A stretch of 64,000 nt of DNA from Lantana camara. Taxonomy: Eukaryota; Streptophyta; Magnoliopsida; Lamiales; Verbenaceae. The stretch's first letter is position 1; each line of letters starts with the position of its first letter. The stretch spans positions 38,636,501-38,700,500 of the forward strand of contig CM074860.1 in NCBI GenBank assembly GCA_037501455.1. The letters are read 5' to 3'. Shown here in pieces: positions 44,048 to 56,760 of the stretch. The position numbers were made by a program, and so were the translations under genes. The notes beneath the pieces are model-generated. The model was not told the DNA's origin. It made no database searches and saw only the letters and a program-made list of their open reading frames with translations.

Positions 44048-45487
44048 CCTGTAGATGTAGCACCCAAACCCCCAAGGCACTACATCCCTCGCACTATAGC
44101 CCGATCCATATACGAAATGGACAATCCGTACATAAACCGAACCTATAGCGAACGGGTGACAATCAAGAAATAAACGAGCTAGGCGGGACACTCCCCAACA
44201 CAATCAACTAGGACATGAAAATTAAAAGCGGAAGCATTTACAATCAATACTTATAGGTACCATATTTACCAAATAAATACATAGTAGGTACCAACATTAA
44301 CTATCAATACATTATCATCTCTTATATGTTATACATGTCCAAGTATCCCAAAATGTACTAATAATGATCATAACATGAGATATCAAAAGTGCTATACATG
44401 AAAGGTACAATGCTAGACTCGGTGAAACGCAAGACCCGACTCAACTCCCGCCTAGCACGACCACGACCAAAAGTACCTGAAAAGTGAAGTATCAGTCTAC
44501 TGAGTGAGGGGCAATATATATATAGCATACGTCACATGCAAGTCATAATCTCGGGTGAAGACTTGAAAATGAAATAAAGATAAAGTTCAAGAATAGATTG
44601 TTCTTTGCCCGTGATTACGACTATTCAATTTAACATGTTAACTTGATCATTTCATGAAACATGTGGCCCCGGCGAGTAAGGGCTATTCTCCAACCTTTAC
44701 ACCAACGTGAACAATACGTGCTTGCTTGAATAATTCAATACATGATCATGCATTTCATTTAGTGCTCAATTAGACATAATCATGCTTGAAACATGCAATA
44801 ACCCGAGGACAATCCGTGGTGCCGGATCTGTCCCCAGTCTCCTTCTTCCTACGGGTGATAGTGGGTTTGCAAGGCCCAACTATCCACGACATGGTGTACG
44901 TCGGGAACATAATTCCCACACACGGAACTCCTTCCACCACTAATCTCCTAGTGGCTTCGGGGGTGATCCCAATGAGGTGAGGATAGCTCAAGAGTTACCC
45001 GTCAGCCTTTGCTTTCCCGGTTGGCTCAAGGACTACCCTCGGGCCCAAGTGCAATCATGTACTCGCCAAAACATGCTTGAAATCATGAACAATCATGGCT
45101 TGCTTGCTTGAAAATGTTTATAGTTTGAAAACGTTTATAAATATAATAGATTTTGGCCGAAAATATCACATAAAGGTTGTAAGGTTCTAAGTACCTAACC
45201 AAACCCTCACCTTTCTTACAAAACACAACAAGGATATGCTCTAGGGAGCCTGCTCCTCGTCCACGACCTCGTGACCTGTGCAAACACGACGTGTATACGT
45301 GAGACATGACTTGAAATGGACCAAATAGGACGAACGGCGAAAATGCAACGAGATGACGAGCAATATAAAATGTGGCATGAAAATATCTTGTTTTGACATA
45401 TATTCAATCATATAATAGCAATTTGGGATCAAAGAAAGTATTAGATCAACATGCCAAAAATTGAATTTTATGTAGTAGCTTTCCTTC

Positions 45488-45730
45488 TGCCAGACGAGGT
45501 GGGAACGGCCGTTCCGGCTTCCCTTTGAAAATGGGAAGGGCCGTTCCCGTGTCCCATTAAAACGTGCCAGCATTTTAAATTTTGAAAATGCGCTTTAGCT
45601 GGGAACGGCCCTTTCGGCACGCAGGCCAAAATGGGAACGGCCGTTCCCAGGATCGCCAACCCGCTTTGATTTAAAAGAGTGGGAACGGCCGTTCCCATAA
45701 TGCCTTGAGGCGGGAAGGGCCGATCCCAGT
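45488..45730. repeat. array of GGGAACGGCCGTTCCC palindromes (LTR 1)
   Basis: Six or so copies of a 16-bp palindrome or near-palindrome (GGGAACGGCCGTTCCC, GGGAAGGGCCGTTCCC, GGGAACGGCCCTTTCG and others), spaced 30-60 bp apart in AT-richer sequence. Each could be a protein-dimer site or an RNA hairpin. Confidence 0.75.
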
Positions 45731-45874
45731 TTCTGCAACTGAAAAACAGAGCAGAAATAGGGGATGGCTACAGGACAAGCACAAAGCTCCCAAAAACTCA
45801 TGTTTTAAATCACCAAGTTCATGATTCCTGGGAAATATGATGCATACATGTTCAACAAGTAATAACACTCCATT

Positions 45875-45879
45875 TAAAC
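45875..45879. repeat. target duplication TAAAC, left
   Basis: It matches 48540-48544 exactly and brackets the solo LTR. Confidence 0.85.
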
Positions 45880-48539
45880 TGTAGCACTCTAACCCCCAGG
45901 GCCCTACATCCCCCGTACTATAGCCTCGATCCACGTATGAAATGGAAAGTCCATACATAAAACAAAACTATAGCGAACGGGTGACAATAAAAATGACGAG
46001 CTAGGCGGGACACTCTCCCCAACCAAAATTAGAGCAGACATGATAATGAAAGCGGAAGCAATAAAATCATTCATACATATAGGTACCATATTTACCGAAT
46101 AGATACGTATAGATACCAACTTAACTATCAATACATTATCATCTCTTAATAATATACATATTCAGGTATTCAAAAGTACTAATAACGACCATAACATGAG
46201 ATACCAAAAGTGTTATACATGAAGGTACGGTACTAGACTCGTGAGAACGCAAAACTCGACCGGACACCCGCCTAGCACGACCAAGCGCTCAAGTACCTGA
46301 AAAGTGAAGTATCAGTCTACCGAAGACTGAGTGAGGGGCAATAAATATATAACACACATCACATACAAGTTGTAGCCTCGGGTGAAGACTTTGGAATTGA
46401 AATAGATGTATAGTTCAAGAAACTCGTTCTTTGCCCGAGATTACAACGAATCATTTTAACAGTTTAACTTGATCAGTTCATGAACATGTGACCCCAGCGA
46501 GCAGGGGCGATTCTCCAACCTTTACACCAAACGTGACAATACGTGCTTACTTTATCAATTCAATACATGATCATACAATTCCATTTAGTGCTCACATAGA
46601 TAATTTCATGCTTGAAATCATGCAATAACCCGAGGATAACCCGACATGCCGGATTAATCCCCAGTCTCCTTCTTCCTCCGGGAGATAGCGAGTTTGCAAG
46701 GCTCGACTATCCACGACATGGTGTGTGTAGAGGACATGACCCTCTAGACACGAAACTCCTTCCACCACTAATCTCCTAGTGGCTTCGGGGGTGATCCCAA
46801 CAATGTGAGGATAATTCAGGAGTTACCCGTCAGCCCTTGCTTTCCCGGTTGGCTCAAGAATTACCCTCGGGCCCACGTGCAATCATGTACTCGCCAAACT
46901 TGCTTGAAAATCATGCCAATCATTGCTTTCTTGCTTAAAATGTTTATAACTTTGAAAACGTTTATAGTTATAATATGTTTTGGCCGAAAAATAGCACATA
47001 AGGGTTATAGGATTCGATTTACTTAAAATAAAACCTCACCTTTCTTACAAAATATGACAAGGATATACTCTTCTGAGCCTGCTCCTTGTCCACAACCCCG
47101 TGACCTGTGCAAACACGACGTGTATACCTGAGACATGACCTAAAATGGACCAAATATGACGAACGGCGGAAATGTATCGAGATGACGATGAAAATGCAAT
47201 GTGGCATGATAAAATGTTGTTTCACTACATATTAGCACATATAATAGCAATTCGGGGTCAAAGAAGTCGTCGGATCGAGGGGCTATTTTCGTAATTTTAT
47301 GCAGAGAATTTTGTTCTGCAATCCAGGTGGGAACGACCGTTCCGGACCCCTTTGGAAAATGGGAACGGTCGTTCCCATGAACCCCCCAAAATCGCGACAA
47401 CGTTTTCATTTTTAAAAAGGGCGCCTTTAGCTGGGAACGACCCTTCCATCACCAAGGCCAAAATGGGAACGACCGTTCCCATGCTCGGCCGCTTAGTTTA
47501 TTTGAAAAGGTGGGAACGCCCGTTCCCACAATGCCTTGAGGCTGGGAACGGTCGTTCCCAGTTTCTACAAATTTGAAGAACAGAGCAGAACAGAGCAAGG
47601 CTACGGGAAGCAACCAAGCAAGCCACAAATATCCATTTTGATCAACACAAGCCTATATTTTCTGGAATTATGATGCATCAATATTCAAAAGGTTGTTAAA
47701 ACACACTTAAACACATAAGGCATGAGATATCATCAAGGAATCCAAGTTTCAAGCTTATGCTCCTATTGATCAACCAAACTCAATTTTCCCATAAATTCAT
47801 GAATAAATCATGCCATACTTCATGATATGATAACATATTCATGCTTCCATGTCCAATTAATCCATCTAGCATATAAATTCCAAACCCTAACCATCTCTAA
47901 TATGATCAAGAATCATGAATTCATGCCAAACCAACCTTGAATGAAAAAGAAATGGAGAAAGTGGCTGAAGATGATGATAACTCCCCAAAACTTAGCAAAT
48001 TCCTTGAAATCCTTGATGAAAATGTAAAATTCTTCTCTTCCTTTTTCTTCAATATACCGAGAGTGAGAGGGATGAATATGTTGGAGATTTTTGTATGAAA
48101 TTGAACTAGGAAGCTTGGAGATAAAATGTTACGTGATTCATTCCCCTTGATTTTTGTGAAATAAGCCAATTGCCAAATAATCCCTCAACTCATGAAGTTA
48201 TGCAATTGAGTATACATGGTTTTAAAATATGACCAATTGGATCCCTAAAGGATTATGCAATTAGGTCCCTAAAGTTGAAGGAAATAGACAAGTAGGGACA
48301 ATTCGGTAATTAAACACTCTTGGTTATGATTTTTATGCAAAAAATATTTTCCGTGTCATGAAATAATATTTTCAATGATATGAATTCAAATAATTTATAT
48401 AAACAATGTTTCATGAATTTTATAAAAATATGAATGCCACGTAATAATATATTACGAAATTAAAGAACGAAAATAAAATCCTACGCTCAAAACACACACG
48501 TGGCGTGCTTACCTGTTCATCCGGAACCGGGGCGTTACA
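45880..48539 (-). mobile_element. solo gypsy LTR, 2.66 kb, nested in LTR 1
   Basis: It runs TGTAGCACTCTAACCC to GGGGCGTTACA, same family and orientation as its host LTR, with a perfect 5-bp duplication (TAAAC). It carries CTAGGCGGG (46000), CCCGCCTAG (46267), the CAGTCTACCGAAGACTG hairpin (46313), the GGGCCC block (46870) and its own palindrome array at 47328-47575. No interior remains, so the inserted element was lost by LTR-LTR recombination. Host LTR sequence resumes at 48545. Confidence 0.88.
47328..47575. repeat. array of GGGAACG(A/G)(C/T)CGTTCCC palindromes (LTR 2)
   Basis: Six copies: GGGAACGACCGTTCCG, GGGAACGGTCGTTCCC, GGGAACGACCCTTCC, GGGAACGACCGTTCCC, GGGAACGCCCGTTCCC and GGGAACGGTCGTTCCC. 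The arms are kept while the central two to four bases vary. Confidence 0.78.
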
Positions 48540-49358
48540 TAAACACATAAATCATGGTAAATCATCAAGAAATCAAGTTTCCAAGTTCAAGCTCATATCA
48601 ATATATAACTCCATATTTTGCAAGAATTCATGCTCTAAATCAAGATATAATCATATAATCATACTTTGAACAACAGATAATCCATTCTTCCTTGATTCCT
48701 CAAACCCTAGCTATCACATATATGACCAAGAACCATCAATTCATGCAAAACACCCACCTTTGAAGCTAAAGAAATGGAGAAGAAGAAGAAGATGATGTCT
48801 AAACTTCAAATCTTGAAATATATCTCGAAATTCTCGATGAAAGTTGATAAAATCACTTCTCCCTTTTTGCTTGAAGGAACCGAGAATGAGAGGAATGGAT
48901 ATGTTGGAGAAATTTGATGAAATTTGATCAAGGAAGCCTGAAGAAGCCATATACCGTGATTCATGATTTTGAAATGTGTGAAATGTTTAAATTGCCATTT
49001 AATCCTCCAAGAGTTCAAGTTATGCAATCAAGTGTATGTGGTTTTGAAATATGATCAATTAGACCCTTAAAAGATTATGCAATTAGGTCCCTAAAGTTAG
49101 AAAAATGATCAAGTAGGAGCAAGTCCGTAATTAAACCACTTCCGGTAAATGTTTCACGCAATAATTATTTTTCCATGACATGAAATAATTTTTCAATGAT
49201 ATGAATTCTTATATTTCACATAATTAATATGATATGCAATTTATAAAAATATATGCGACATGTAGGAAAAGTAGAAATTTAAAGAATTAGAATAAATCCT
49301 ACGCTCACAAACTCACACGTGGCGTGCTTACCTGTTCATCCGGAACCGGGGCGTTACA

Positions 49359-49560
49359 ATCATTGACAGCGAGAAGTACCCCACAAATGAACACTCCATG
49401 GAGAGTGTTAATTCCAACCTCCTGTAGGGTGATCTGATGAGGTTGATCAGCCTCCTCCCACATAATATACTTCTGCTTATCTAGATACTTCTGCTTCTCT
49501 GGAACAACGGGTCCCTTCTCAGCCATCGAGATCATTTCAGGAAGATTTGTTGTTTTATAG
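49359..49560. other. coding-like segment of unknown identity, right part
   Basis: Right flank of the gypsy insertion. On the minus strand an ATG at 49535 opens MISMAEKGPVVPEKQKYL, which stays open to the LTR junction and, with the element removed, on through 40545-40388. The plus strand is open for about 70 bases and then stops. The match of both frames across the insertion suggests one former coding unit. Its family is unknown. Confidence 0.4.
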
Positions 49561-49700
49561 ATTGTTTATATATTACTGTTCTGTAATGAAATGTTTATTA
49601 TTTTATTGGTTGGAATGAAATGAAATTTTTTGGTTACGGTTGGATTGAAATCTTTGCCTGATCAGAGCGATAAACTGGTGTTTTGTTGTTTTAGTCGGAA

Positions 49701-50125
49701 GAATTCAAGTTAGAACTAAATATGCAACTTATACAGTAATGGAGTGGTAATGTGTAACTAAATGCGTGATCTGTAGAGTAAATAAGAATTCCAGTTAGAA
49801 CTAAATGTGCAGCTTATAGAGTAATGGAGTGATAATGTATAACTAAATGCGTGATCTGTAGAATAAATAAGAATTCCAGTTAGAACTAAATGTGCAGCTT
49901 ATAAAATAATGGAGTGATAATGTGCAACTAAATGCGTAATCTGTAGAGTAAATAAGAATTCCAGTTAGAACTAAATGTGCAGCTTATAGAGTAATGGAGT
50001 GATAATGTGTAACTAAATGCGTAATTTGTAGAGTAAATAGGAATTCCAGTTAGAACTAAATGTGCAACTTATAGAGTAATTGAGTGATAATGTGTAACTA
50101 AATGCGTGATTTGTATAGTAAATTC
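49701..50125. repeat. tandem repeat, 5 x 85 bp
   Basis: Five head-to-tail units start at 49701, 49786, 49871, 49956 and 50041, each exactly 85 bp and opening GAATTCCAGTTAGAACTAAA. Units differ at a few positions, the first and last most. No coding potential. The EcoRI-like GAATTC start is only a convenient landmark. Confidence 0.92.
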
Positions 50126-50824
50126 AACGGTGACTAATCCTTTTCTAGTACTTAATATCAAAGGAACTTTATTTTTTCATTAAATATCATCATAAGACTG
50201 CATGAAATGATAGTTTATGATCCTATCATGTTTTAATATAATAGATCCTGTGACAACCGGTTCGTCCGTCTGTACAGGTTCGTTCCACGTATGAGTTTAA
50301 TTTCCGCTTTTGTCTTTAATTTCATACTTTAATATGTTTGTATTCATGAATATATCTCTTATTTGATAATTATATGAATTAATTGCATTATTTTATTTAA
50401 ATGTCATAAATATGCCTAAGTGTTTATATTATTTGAATTCTTGTAATATGTGAATTTATATGATATGTATTTAAATTCCTAGCATGTTAATTTCTTGAAT
50501 TATATGAATTTAATAGAATTATATGCTTTTGGACTTAATTGCATGATATTTAAATGTTTTAGGGCTTAATTGAAAATAGGTTTTTGGGCCTATTTGACAC
50601 TTTTTGAAAGTTTAGGGACCTATTTGTAAATAGGACACCTTGAACTTCTTTATTCGATATCTTGAGCTAGGGAACTCGGATTCAAGATCCGTCTTCACCA
50701 TTGGACTCGATTTGGAGCCAATGGAATTAACCTCGTAATTTTTCGGTGCCATTTGGACCCCCAACGAAGCCATTTTCCACCCTTTTGACCCGAGAATCGA
50801 GGAATAATGTTATCTTGAATTTTT

Positions 50825-50829
50825 GAACC
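50825..50829. repeat. target duplication GAACC, left
   Basis: It matches 54300-54304 exactly, bracketing the solo LTR. Confidence 0.85.
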
Positions 50830-51910
50830 TGTAGCACCCGAGCGTAAGGTACCACATCCCCGCACTGAGACCCGACCCGAATATGAAATGGACAATCCAT
50901 ACCCGAGCTAAATCACGGCGAACGGGAAATACACACACGCTATGCTACGCGGGACTAACCCTTAAACCATTTAAAACAAAAGACAACAAGAATCAAAGTA
51001 AAAGCGGTAAAGCGGAAGCATTAGATACCATATAATATTCACAACGAGCCATCAAGCTCCAAAATAGAATATTTACAATACTAACATGCCATCACGGTCT
51101 ATCAAATGCGCTCAAGTCATAATCAATACATAAGAGTCAAATAAAAACAAATATGAGTGCGTGAAAGACCCAAAATAAGAGCTAGAGACAAATGCGAGAC
51201 ACACCGACTCGAATTCCCGCCTAGCTCCCCTAACACCTGCACAACACAACTGAAAACAAATCGAGTTCAGTCTAAAGGAGACTGGTGGGTATTAAAAACA
51301 GGGCATACTATATAAATAATACGGAATTTAATCACATTCATGCATGTTATAATCCCGAGTGAGGTTTTAGAACCATTTCCCAGGTGGGTTAAATAAGAAA
51401 TCATCAAATGAGATTATAACTTTCATATTCATTCAATCAATAGGTTAACGTGAGCCCGACGAGAAGGCTAAGTTTCCAACCTCCACCTCGTGAAATCATT
51501 AAAGTGTTATTTATATGGTCATGCATACATTCTTTCGTGCCCAATCATTCGATCAATCATAATCTTTCGATCATTCATAATCATTCATATAATCCTCTTT
51601 TTCCTCCGAGCGGTAGACGGGTTTGCAAAGCCCGACCACCTCAATCATATTGGCCAGAGGGGTTTTATGAGTTCCCCAAAGGCACTCAGCTTCCTTTCCT
51701 CGCTAATCTCCTAGCGAGTTCCGGACTCTGTGGTTTGGTAAAACTAGTGTACGGGTTCACCGTCAGCCCGTGCTTCCCCGGATCGCCATGTACACTAAGT
51801 CTCGGGCCCCAATCAGTGCAATCAATCAATACTCGCCAAAACATTTTGGGGTGGGATAAGAATAAAGAAAAAGGCTTAACATTAAAATCATAGACTCTTT
51901 GAAAGACTCG

Positions 51911-51971
<61 letters not shown>
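51911..51971. repeat. AT dinucleotide microsatellite
   Basis: About 30 uninterrupted AT units within the solo LTR. Confidence 0.9.
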
Positions 51972-51974
<3 letters not shown>

Positions 51975-52744
51975 TTGGCTTAAAACGTTTCACATTGGGA
52001 TATATTGGGTCATTTTAACTAAGTAGTAGAGAAACCCACCTTGAAAGACAAAAGAAATAGCAAGAAGAGCCTCACTGCTCGTCCTCATCTCCAACTAGAC
52101 TCGGATCTGTGCAAAGAAAACGAAGTGTAACTCAAATGACCATATAGGACGCTCGACAAAGTAATGAATATGATATGAATGCATAAGAGATGATATTATG
52201 TCATTAACACGTTCATGGGCACTATTAATGCATTTAAGGTATATAGACAAGTCATTCATTCAATATTAGAAACGTTCATATTCATTCAAGTCATAAATTT
52301 CACATTTCATATCAAATAAATCCAATAATTTCATATAACGATGATAACACGTATTATATCATGTTTATAATTAGAAAGTAGACAAATAATTACATTCAAC
52401 TCATTATCGGAAATTAAATAACACGAAATAGATAACAATTAAATTCTATAATTTAAATAAATTAAACCATACTTAATATATATAATTAACCATAAATTTA
52501 AATAATATATAATCATATCTAAATATATCTAAATAATATTTATATTATTTAAATAATATAAATAATATACGTGGCCATGCATGGAAAATAACAATTCTAA
52601 TTTAATCATAACACCACACACATACCTAATTACATGCATGCAAAAGACATTAAAATACACACAAATTAATGTAGCCACCATGCATGCAAACATTGGAAGA
52701 CAAGCACAAAACCATGTAATTTAGCTTGAAAAATGAAATTCATT

Positions 52745-53002
52745 CCTGCAGCGTGAGGGTCGCGACAGCGACCTATTTTCTTCTTGAAATGGTAGCGGCC
52801 GCTACCTCTACTATTTTCAGAATTTTCACCAAATAAATCACAAGTCGAAACAAGGCAAAAATCAGGTAGCGATCGCGACAGACAATGAACTAAAATGGGT
52901 TGTGGGCGCGACCCATAATTCGAAACAAATACAAATATTGGTCGCGGCCTTTACCCGGATTGAACTAATCGCGGTCACGACCGCGACCTGCTCTACACAG
53001 TA
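52745..53002. repeat. array of GC-rich palindromes (TCGCGA / GCGGCCGC type)
   Basis: Within about 260 bp: GGGTCGCGACAGCGACC, GGTAGCGGCCGCTACC, TAGCGATCGCGACA, TGGGCGCGACCCA, GGTCGCGGCC and CGCGGTCACGACCGCGACC. Same location class in the LTR as the GGGAACGGCCGTTCCC arrays but with an unrelated core sequence. Confidence 0.7.
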
Positions 53003-55329
53003 ACTTCTCGCAGCAAAAACAGGGGAAGAACTCATCAAAGCTTCAACCAAAGTGATGCTAACATGATCAGATTCAAGAGAACAACAATTATGCAACAATT
53101 CAGCCCTAAACAACTCTCAAATTTGCAACAAGAACTTCAAACGTGAGCAAAAAGGGGGTAACTGATCATTTCAACCATTTTCATCAAAAACTCATTAATG
53201 GCAACTCATTAAACCTTCAACTACCACAAAATATAAGATCATAAATGTAATAAGGAAGTCAAGATGATCACTTTCATGCTTTAAAACCAACAAAATCTCT
53301 AAGGAATCAAAGAGATCAAGAATTTATGCTATAACCTAACTATTTATTCATCTTCTCAAAACTCCATCAATACAAGCTCAAAATTAGGAATATATGGTTC
53401 AAAATGAAGGCAAATGAATGTATAATACCATCCTAAACTCACCTCTTCAATTGGTTGAAAGTTGGAAGAGATTTGAGCTCAAAAATCTCAAGGTTTGTAT
53501 AGTGGCGAAAATGGAACTGGAATGCAGAAGATTGGCTGAGTTTTTCCTCTTTGGTGGGAGTGTGGTTCGGTATGGGGTGAGTGAGAGATGATATACTGTT
53601 CAGTTAGGTTTCCAAAAAGTCAAACCATGGTTAATTTGGTTAAGTATGGTGGGAGTTATGGTTTAAATTGTAAAATGTGGCAGTTTCGCCGATGTTTCGT
53701 TTTTCGGTTGAATTTCGGGGGTTCAAATAGGCTTAAAAAAATATAAGGCTAAGTTATTAGACCCGAATCGTCGATACAAGTCCAACGAAGCTGACGGAAC
53801 TCGATTCCGAGTTCCCGAGCTCAAGATATCACATACGGAATCAAGGGTGCGCTAATTGCCCGTTAGCCCCCGATTTGATTCCACAAGTCAAAATAAATTC
53901 GTTACCACACCAAACGAGATCGAAAACATGAAACGAGCATAACGACATGTTCATAACACATGAATCTACAACATACTACAATTTCATGAAATTTCGATAT
54001 CAAATCATTTAGGAACGAAGCGCGATTATAACACTCATAGGCAAAGCATTTACAATTTCATAGAATTCCAAATTAATAACGAAAAATTAAAATTTATATT
54101 TAAATAAATAATTAAAATAAAATATCAAAGTCAACGAGCTAAATATAAACTTAATATTAATAAGGTTAAAGATATAATTATTTAACTTTTAAACATTAAA
54201 TTATAAAATTCAATATAAAAACATTTATAAACAATTAATTCGCGCAATTTGATAAACACATACGTCATACCTGTACGACAAAAAAGTCCGGGCGTCACAG
54301 AACCATACCTTAATTAATTTACAGCCAGTTTCTTTCCCTTTTCTCCTCATTCTGCACGAGATCAGTAGCCACAAGAGCAACGAAGAGAGATTCTCACTAT
54401 TCATCTTCTTCTTCATCAATTTGCTCAAGATTTCTTTGTTTCTTTCGTTCCTCAATGATCCAAGGTAAGATCCGTGTTCCTTATGATTTATGCTTCAATA
54501 AATGCTCCATTTTGTATCTTATATTCAAGGTTTCATGCATGAGTGAATAAGTTGATGAATAGTTAGGTTTTCATTCAAGTTTTGAATACTTACTCTTATG
54601 TGTTTATTTTGAATTCTAAGCTAGAAAATAAGTTCATTTATGCTTTTATATCTTGTTTCTTTGCATTAAGTACATGGTTGTTGTATGTATTAACTTCTAC
54701 CATTAATGAACTTGAGTTTAAGAATGAAAAATGGGGGATTTTGGGCTCAAACCGAATTGTTGTCATGGTTTTTTGTTTAACATGAATATGCTACTGTTTT
54801 ATTGAGTTTTTGCATGAGTTTTGAGAATGAAATGCGTGGAAAATGATCAGAGCTCGTGGTGCCCTATTACATGATATTGTTGCCCTGCTTTTTATCCATT
54901 TTTAGCTGCATTAGAATGGTTTTTGAGCATGAAACTAGTTGTTGTCATAACCTTGCTGTTGCTGCGTTGTTGCTGCAGTTCGTGTGCATTTTTGCATGAA
55001 TTCTTGCATGATTTCAGGCCTAATTTTCATGTACATCTCCAGCTCTGTTCCATGATCATGTTGCTTGCATTTAACCTCATTTTTGCTATAAATTGGTTGA
55101 GTTTTATGCTAGAAAGGGACTGCATGCCCTGCTACTTTGTTGCTACTCGTTTGATGATTTTTTGTAGTGTTTTGGCATGAGATTTTTGCATGGATTGATC
55201 TGATAACTTGGTGTATTAGTTTCCCTACTTTATTGCATTGTTAGCCTCCATTTTCAGCCTTGTTGCAGCCCATTTCAATGGTTCTTTTGACAGCAACAGC
55301 AGCAGCCACGCGGTGGCTGCTTTCCTTTC

Positions 55330-55450
55330 GTTTTTGAGATATGGGCGTGTCTCGGGAGGCTTAAACCTCCGTATCGAGACACCCCCGTCTCTCACTTTTG
55401 CCTTGGTGGATGACACGGCCGTGTCTCGAGGCCATGGAGTGCCTATACTA
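55330..55450. repeat. GTGTCTCG / CGAGACAC palindromic motifs in host LTR
   Basis: GGGCGTGTCTCGGGAGG is answered by CCTCCGTATCGAGACACCCC about 25 bases later, followed by GACACGGCCGTGTCTCGAGG. It is a third family version of the mid-LTR palindrome array. Confidence 0.65.
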
Positions 55451-56760
55451 ACACACGGCTATGTCCTCTTTTGTGCTTCAGGGGTGACACGTGTTGTGTG
55501 TATGTGACTTTCTCATTTTGTTTTTATTTTTATTTAATTTCTCCCGCCCTGATTATGATCTCAACATGTTAATAACATATAATATGATGTGTTATGATGC
55601 TTATTTTATTTTATGGAATTTATTTCGATGTATGAAACGTGAGATTATGACTATACGTGCCTAATTGCCTCCATGTGCCATTTCATTGCATTCATATGCA
55701 TACATTCGCATTGCCGTGCATCTAATTGGTACATTATTGAGTCTAAGTCTTGGGTTTTGTGTTGGTTTGTCTCAGAGGAGTTTCCCGTTGATGTTTGTTG
55801 AGCCTGAGACTTAGGTTGCGGAGGTCGGCACGCACGTATTTTTTATCCCTTGTGTATAAGGTGAGGTTAGGAATTTCTTTTAGTTAAATAACCTAAAACC
55901 CCTATGTGCTCGTATTTCTAAGCCCGTATACGATTATATATTTTATATATACCTAGATATGTGTTGAATATGATATGTTATGATCTTATAAATCACCTTT
56001 GGATTTTGAAATTAGTTATACGGGCATATGTAAGCTTGACTTCAGAAACCTTATGATATATTATGATATGTAAATCATATTATGATGTGCTAGCAAGTTA
56101 AACCATGAAAGATTGGTATATGTATGCTATGTTCCGTATAATTGGGCCCCGTATCTATGAGCGAGGACACCCGGGATGGCATCGGGGCGTCGGGATTATC
56201 ACTCCTTAGCATAGTTCCATCTGAAGTGTTACGTGCGACACCCTGGGAGTTGGGAAGGCGTTCTCTTTGATGCTCGCGGTGTAAAAGCCGGGAAGGACTC
56301 ATAGAGGAGTACTACCCCTCGAGGTTATATTATGTATGGATAGTTAGGGTTCACGTGGCCCTTCTATCGTGGAGTTTGGAGGATTGTATATTTGATTTTG
56401 GTTTTTATGATTATGTATGAGAAGCAAGGTTAGAAGCTCATTTCTCGCACGAGCATTATGTTTATATTTGGAATTATGAAACGGGAAAAGGATTTACGAA
56501 ATTTTTTGACTTAGTATATGTATATGTGTGTCGGTTTTCTTTTAGAAACACTTTGGTATGAAAAACCTATTCCTGGTTCATGATTCCTCCCTTTTAATAA
56601 GTGCTATGCTCTATATTTATAGTGTGTGGGTATACGTTATCCCTCTCTCTCAGTCGTTGGACTGACACCTCCCTTATCTTTTCAGGTTGGTCTTTTTAGG
56701 CTTGAGCTAGACGGAGAAATGCGTCTCACGAGTCACACTTCGTTGTTTAGGTCGACCTAG

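Larger units (their letters stand above)
40546..49358 (-). mobile_element. Ty3/gypsy element, internally deleted, minus strand
   Basis: Order on the minus strand: 5' LTR (49358-44056, itself interrupted), Met-tRNA primer site, gag, protease, reverse transcriptase, then an abrupt join to a truncated 3' LTR (41420-40546). RNase H, integrase and part of the 3' LTR were lost in a single deletion at about 41420. The RT ([17 protein letters not shown]) looks like the Tekay/Del side of plant chromoviruses, but without the integrase chromodomain this is not certain. The flanks GTCAT (40541-40545) and ATCAT (49359-49363) differ by one base and may be the target duplication. Confidence 0.85.
44056..49358 (-). 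repeat. 5' LTR of the gypsy element, interrupted
   Basis: Plus-strand view: TGTAGCACCCAAA at 44056 to GGGGCGTTACA at 49358. Removing the solo LTR 45880-48539 and one TAAAC leaves 2638 bp. On the minus strand it begins TGTAACGCCCCGGTTCCGGA. It contains an array of GGGAACGGCCGTTCCC-type palindromes (45488-45730), the GGGCCCGAGGGTAGTC block, the CAGTC hairpin region (shortened in this copy) and the CTAGGCGGG/CCCGCCTAG inverted repeat (44176 and 44444). Confidence 0.85.
50830..54299 (-). mobile_element. solo gypsy LTR, 3.47 kb
   Basis: Plus-strand view TGTAGCACCCGAG to GGGCGTCACA with a perfect GAACC duplication. On the minus strand it starts TGTGACGCCCGGAC. It contains a CCCGCCTAG half-repeat (51213), CAGTCTAAAGGAGACTG (51268), the GGGCCC block (51804), an AT microsatellite and an array of TCGCGACC-type palindromes. 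The frame at 51450-51893 has no protein signature. Confidence 0.85.
50249..56760 (+). repeat. gypsy LTR, interrupted, 3' end lost
   Basis: It starts TGTGACAACCGGTTCGTCCG at 50249, is cut at 50829 by a solo LTR and resumes at 54305. It has the GGGCCCCG block (56145), CAGTCGTTGGACTG hairpin (56652) and GAGCTAGACGGAG (56704). It then lacks the expected CCGCCTAG, CCCGTTCGCT and terminal TTACA parts. By about 56810 the sequence is already internal (CGGCATAGGATTATGTG, as near 15780). A deletion has therefore removed the LTR end and the primer site. Confidence 0.75.

Noticed and set aside
49701..50125. CRISPR-like array
   Set aside because: Units are 85 bp, contiguous and without unique spacers, in a plant nuclear context.
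51911..51971. AT run as a replication origin or matrix attachment site
   Set aside because: A simple microsatellite; no further evidence for such a role.
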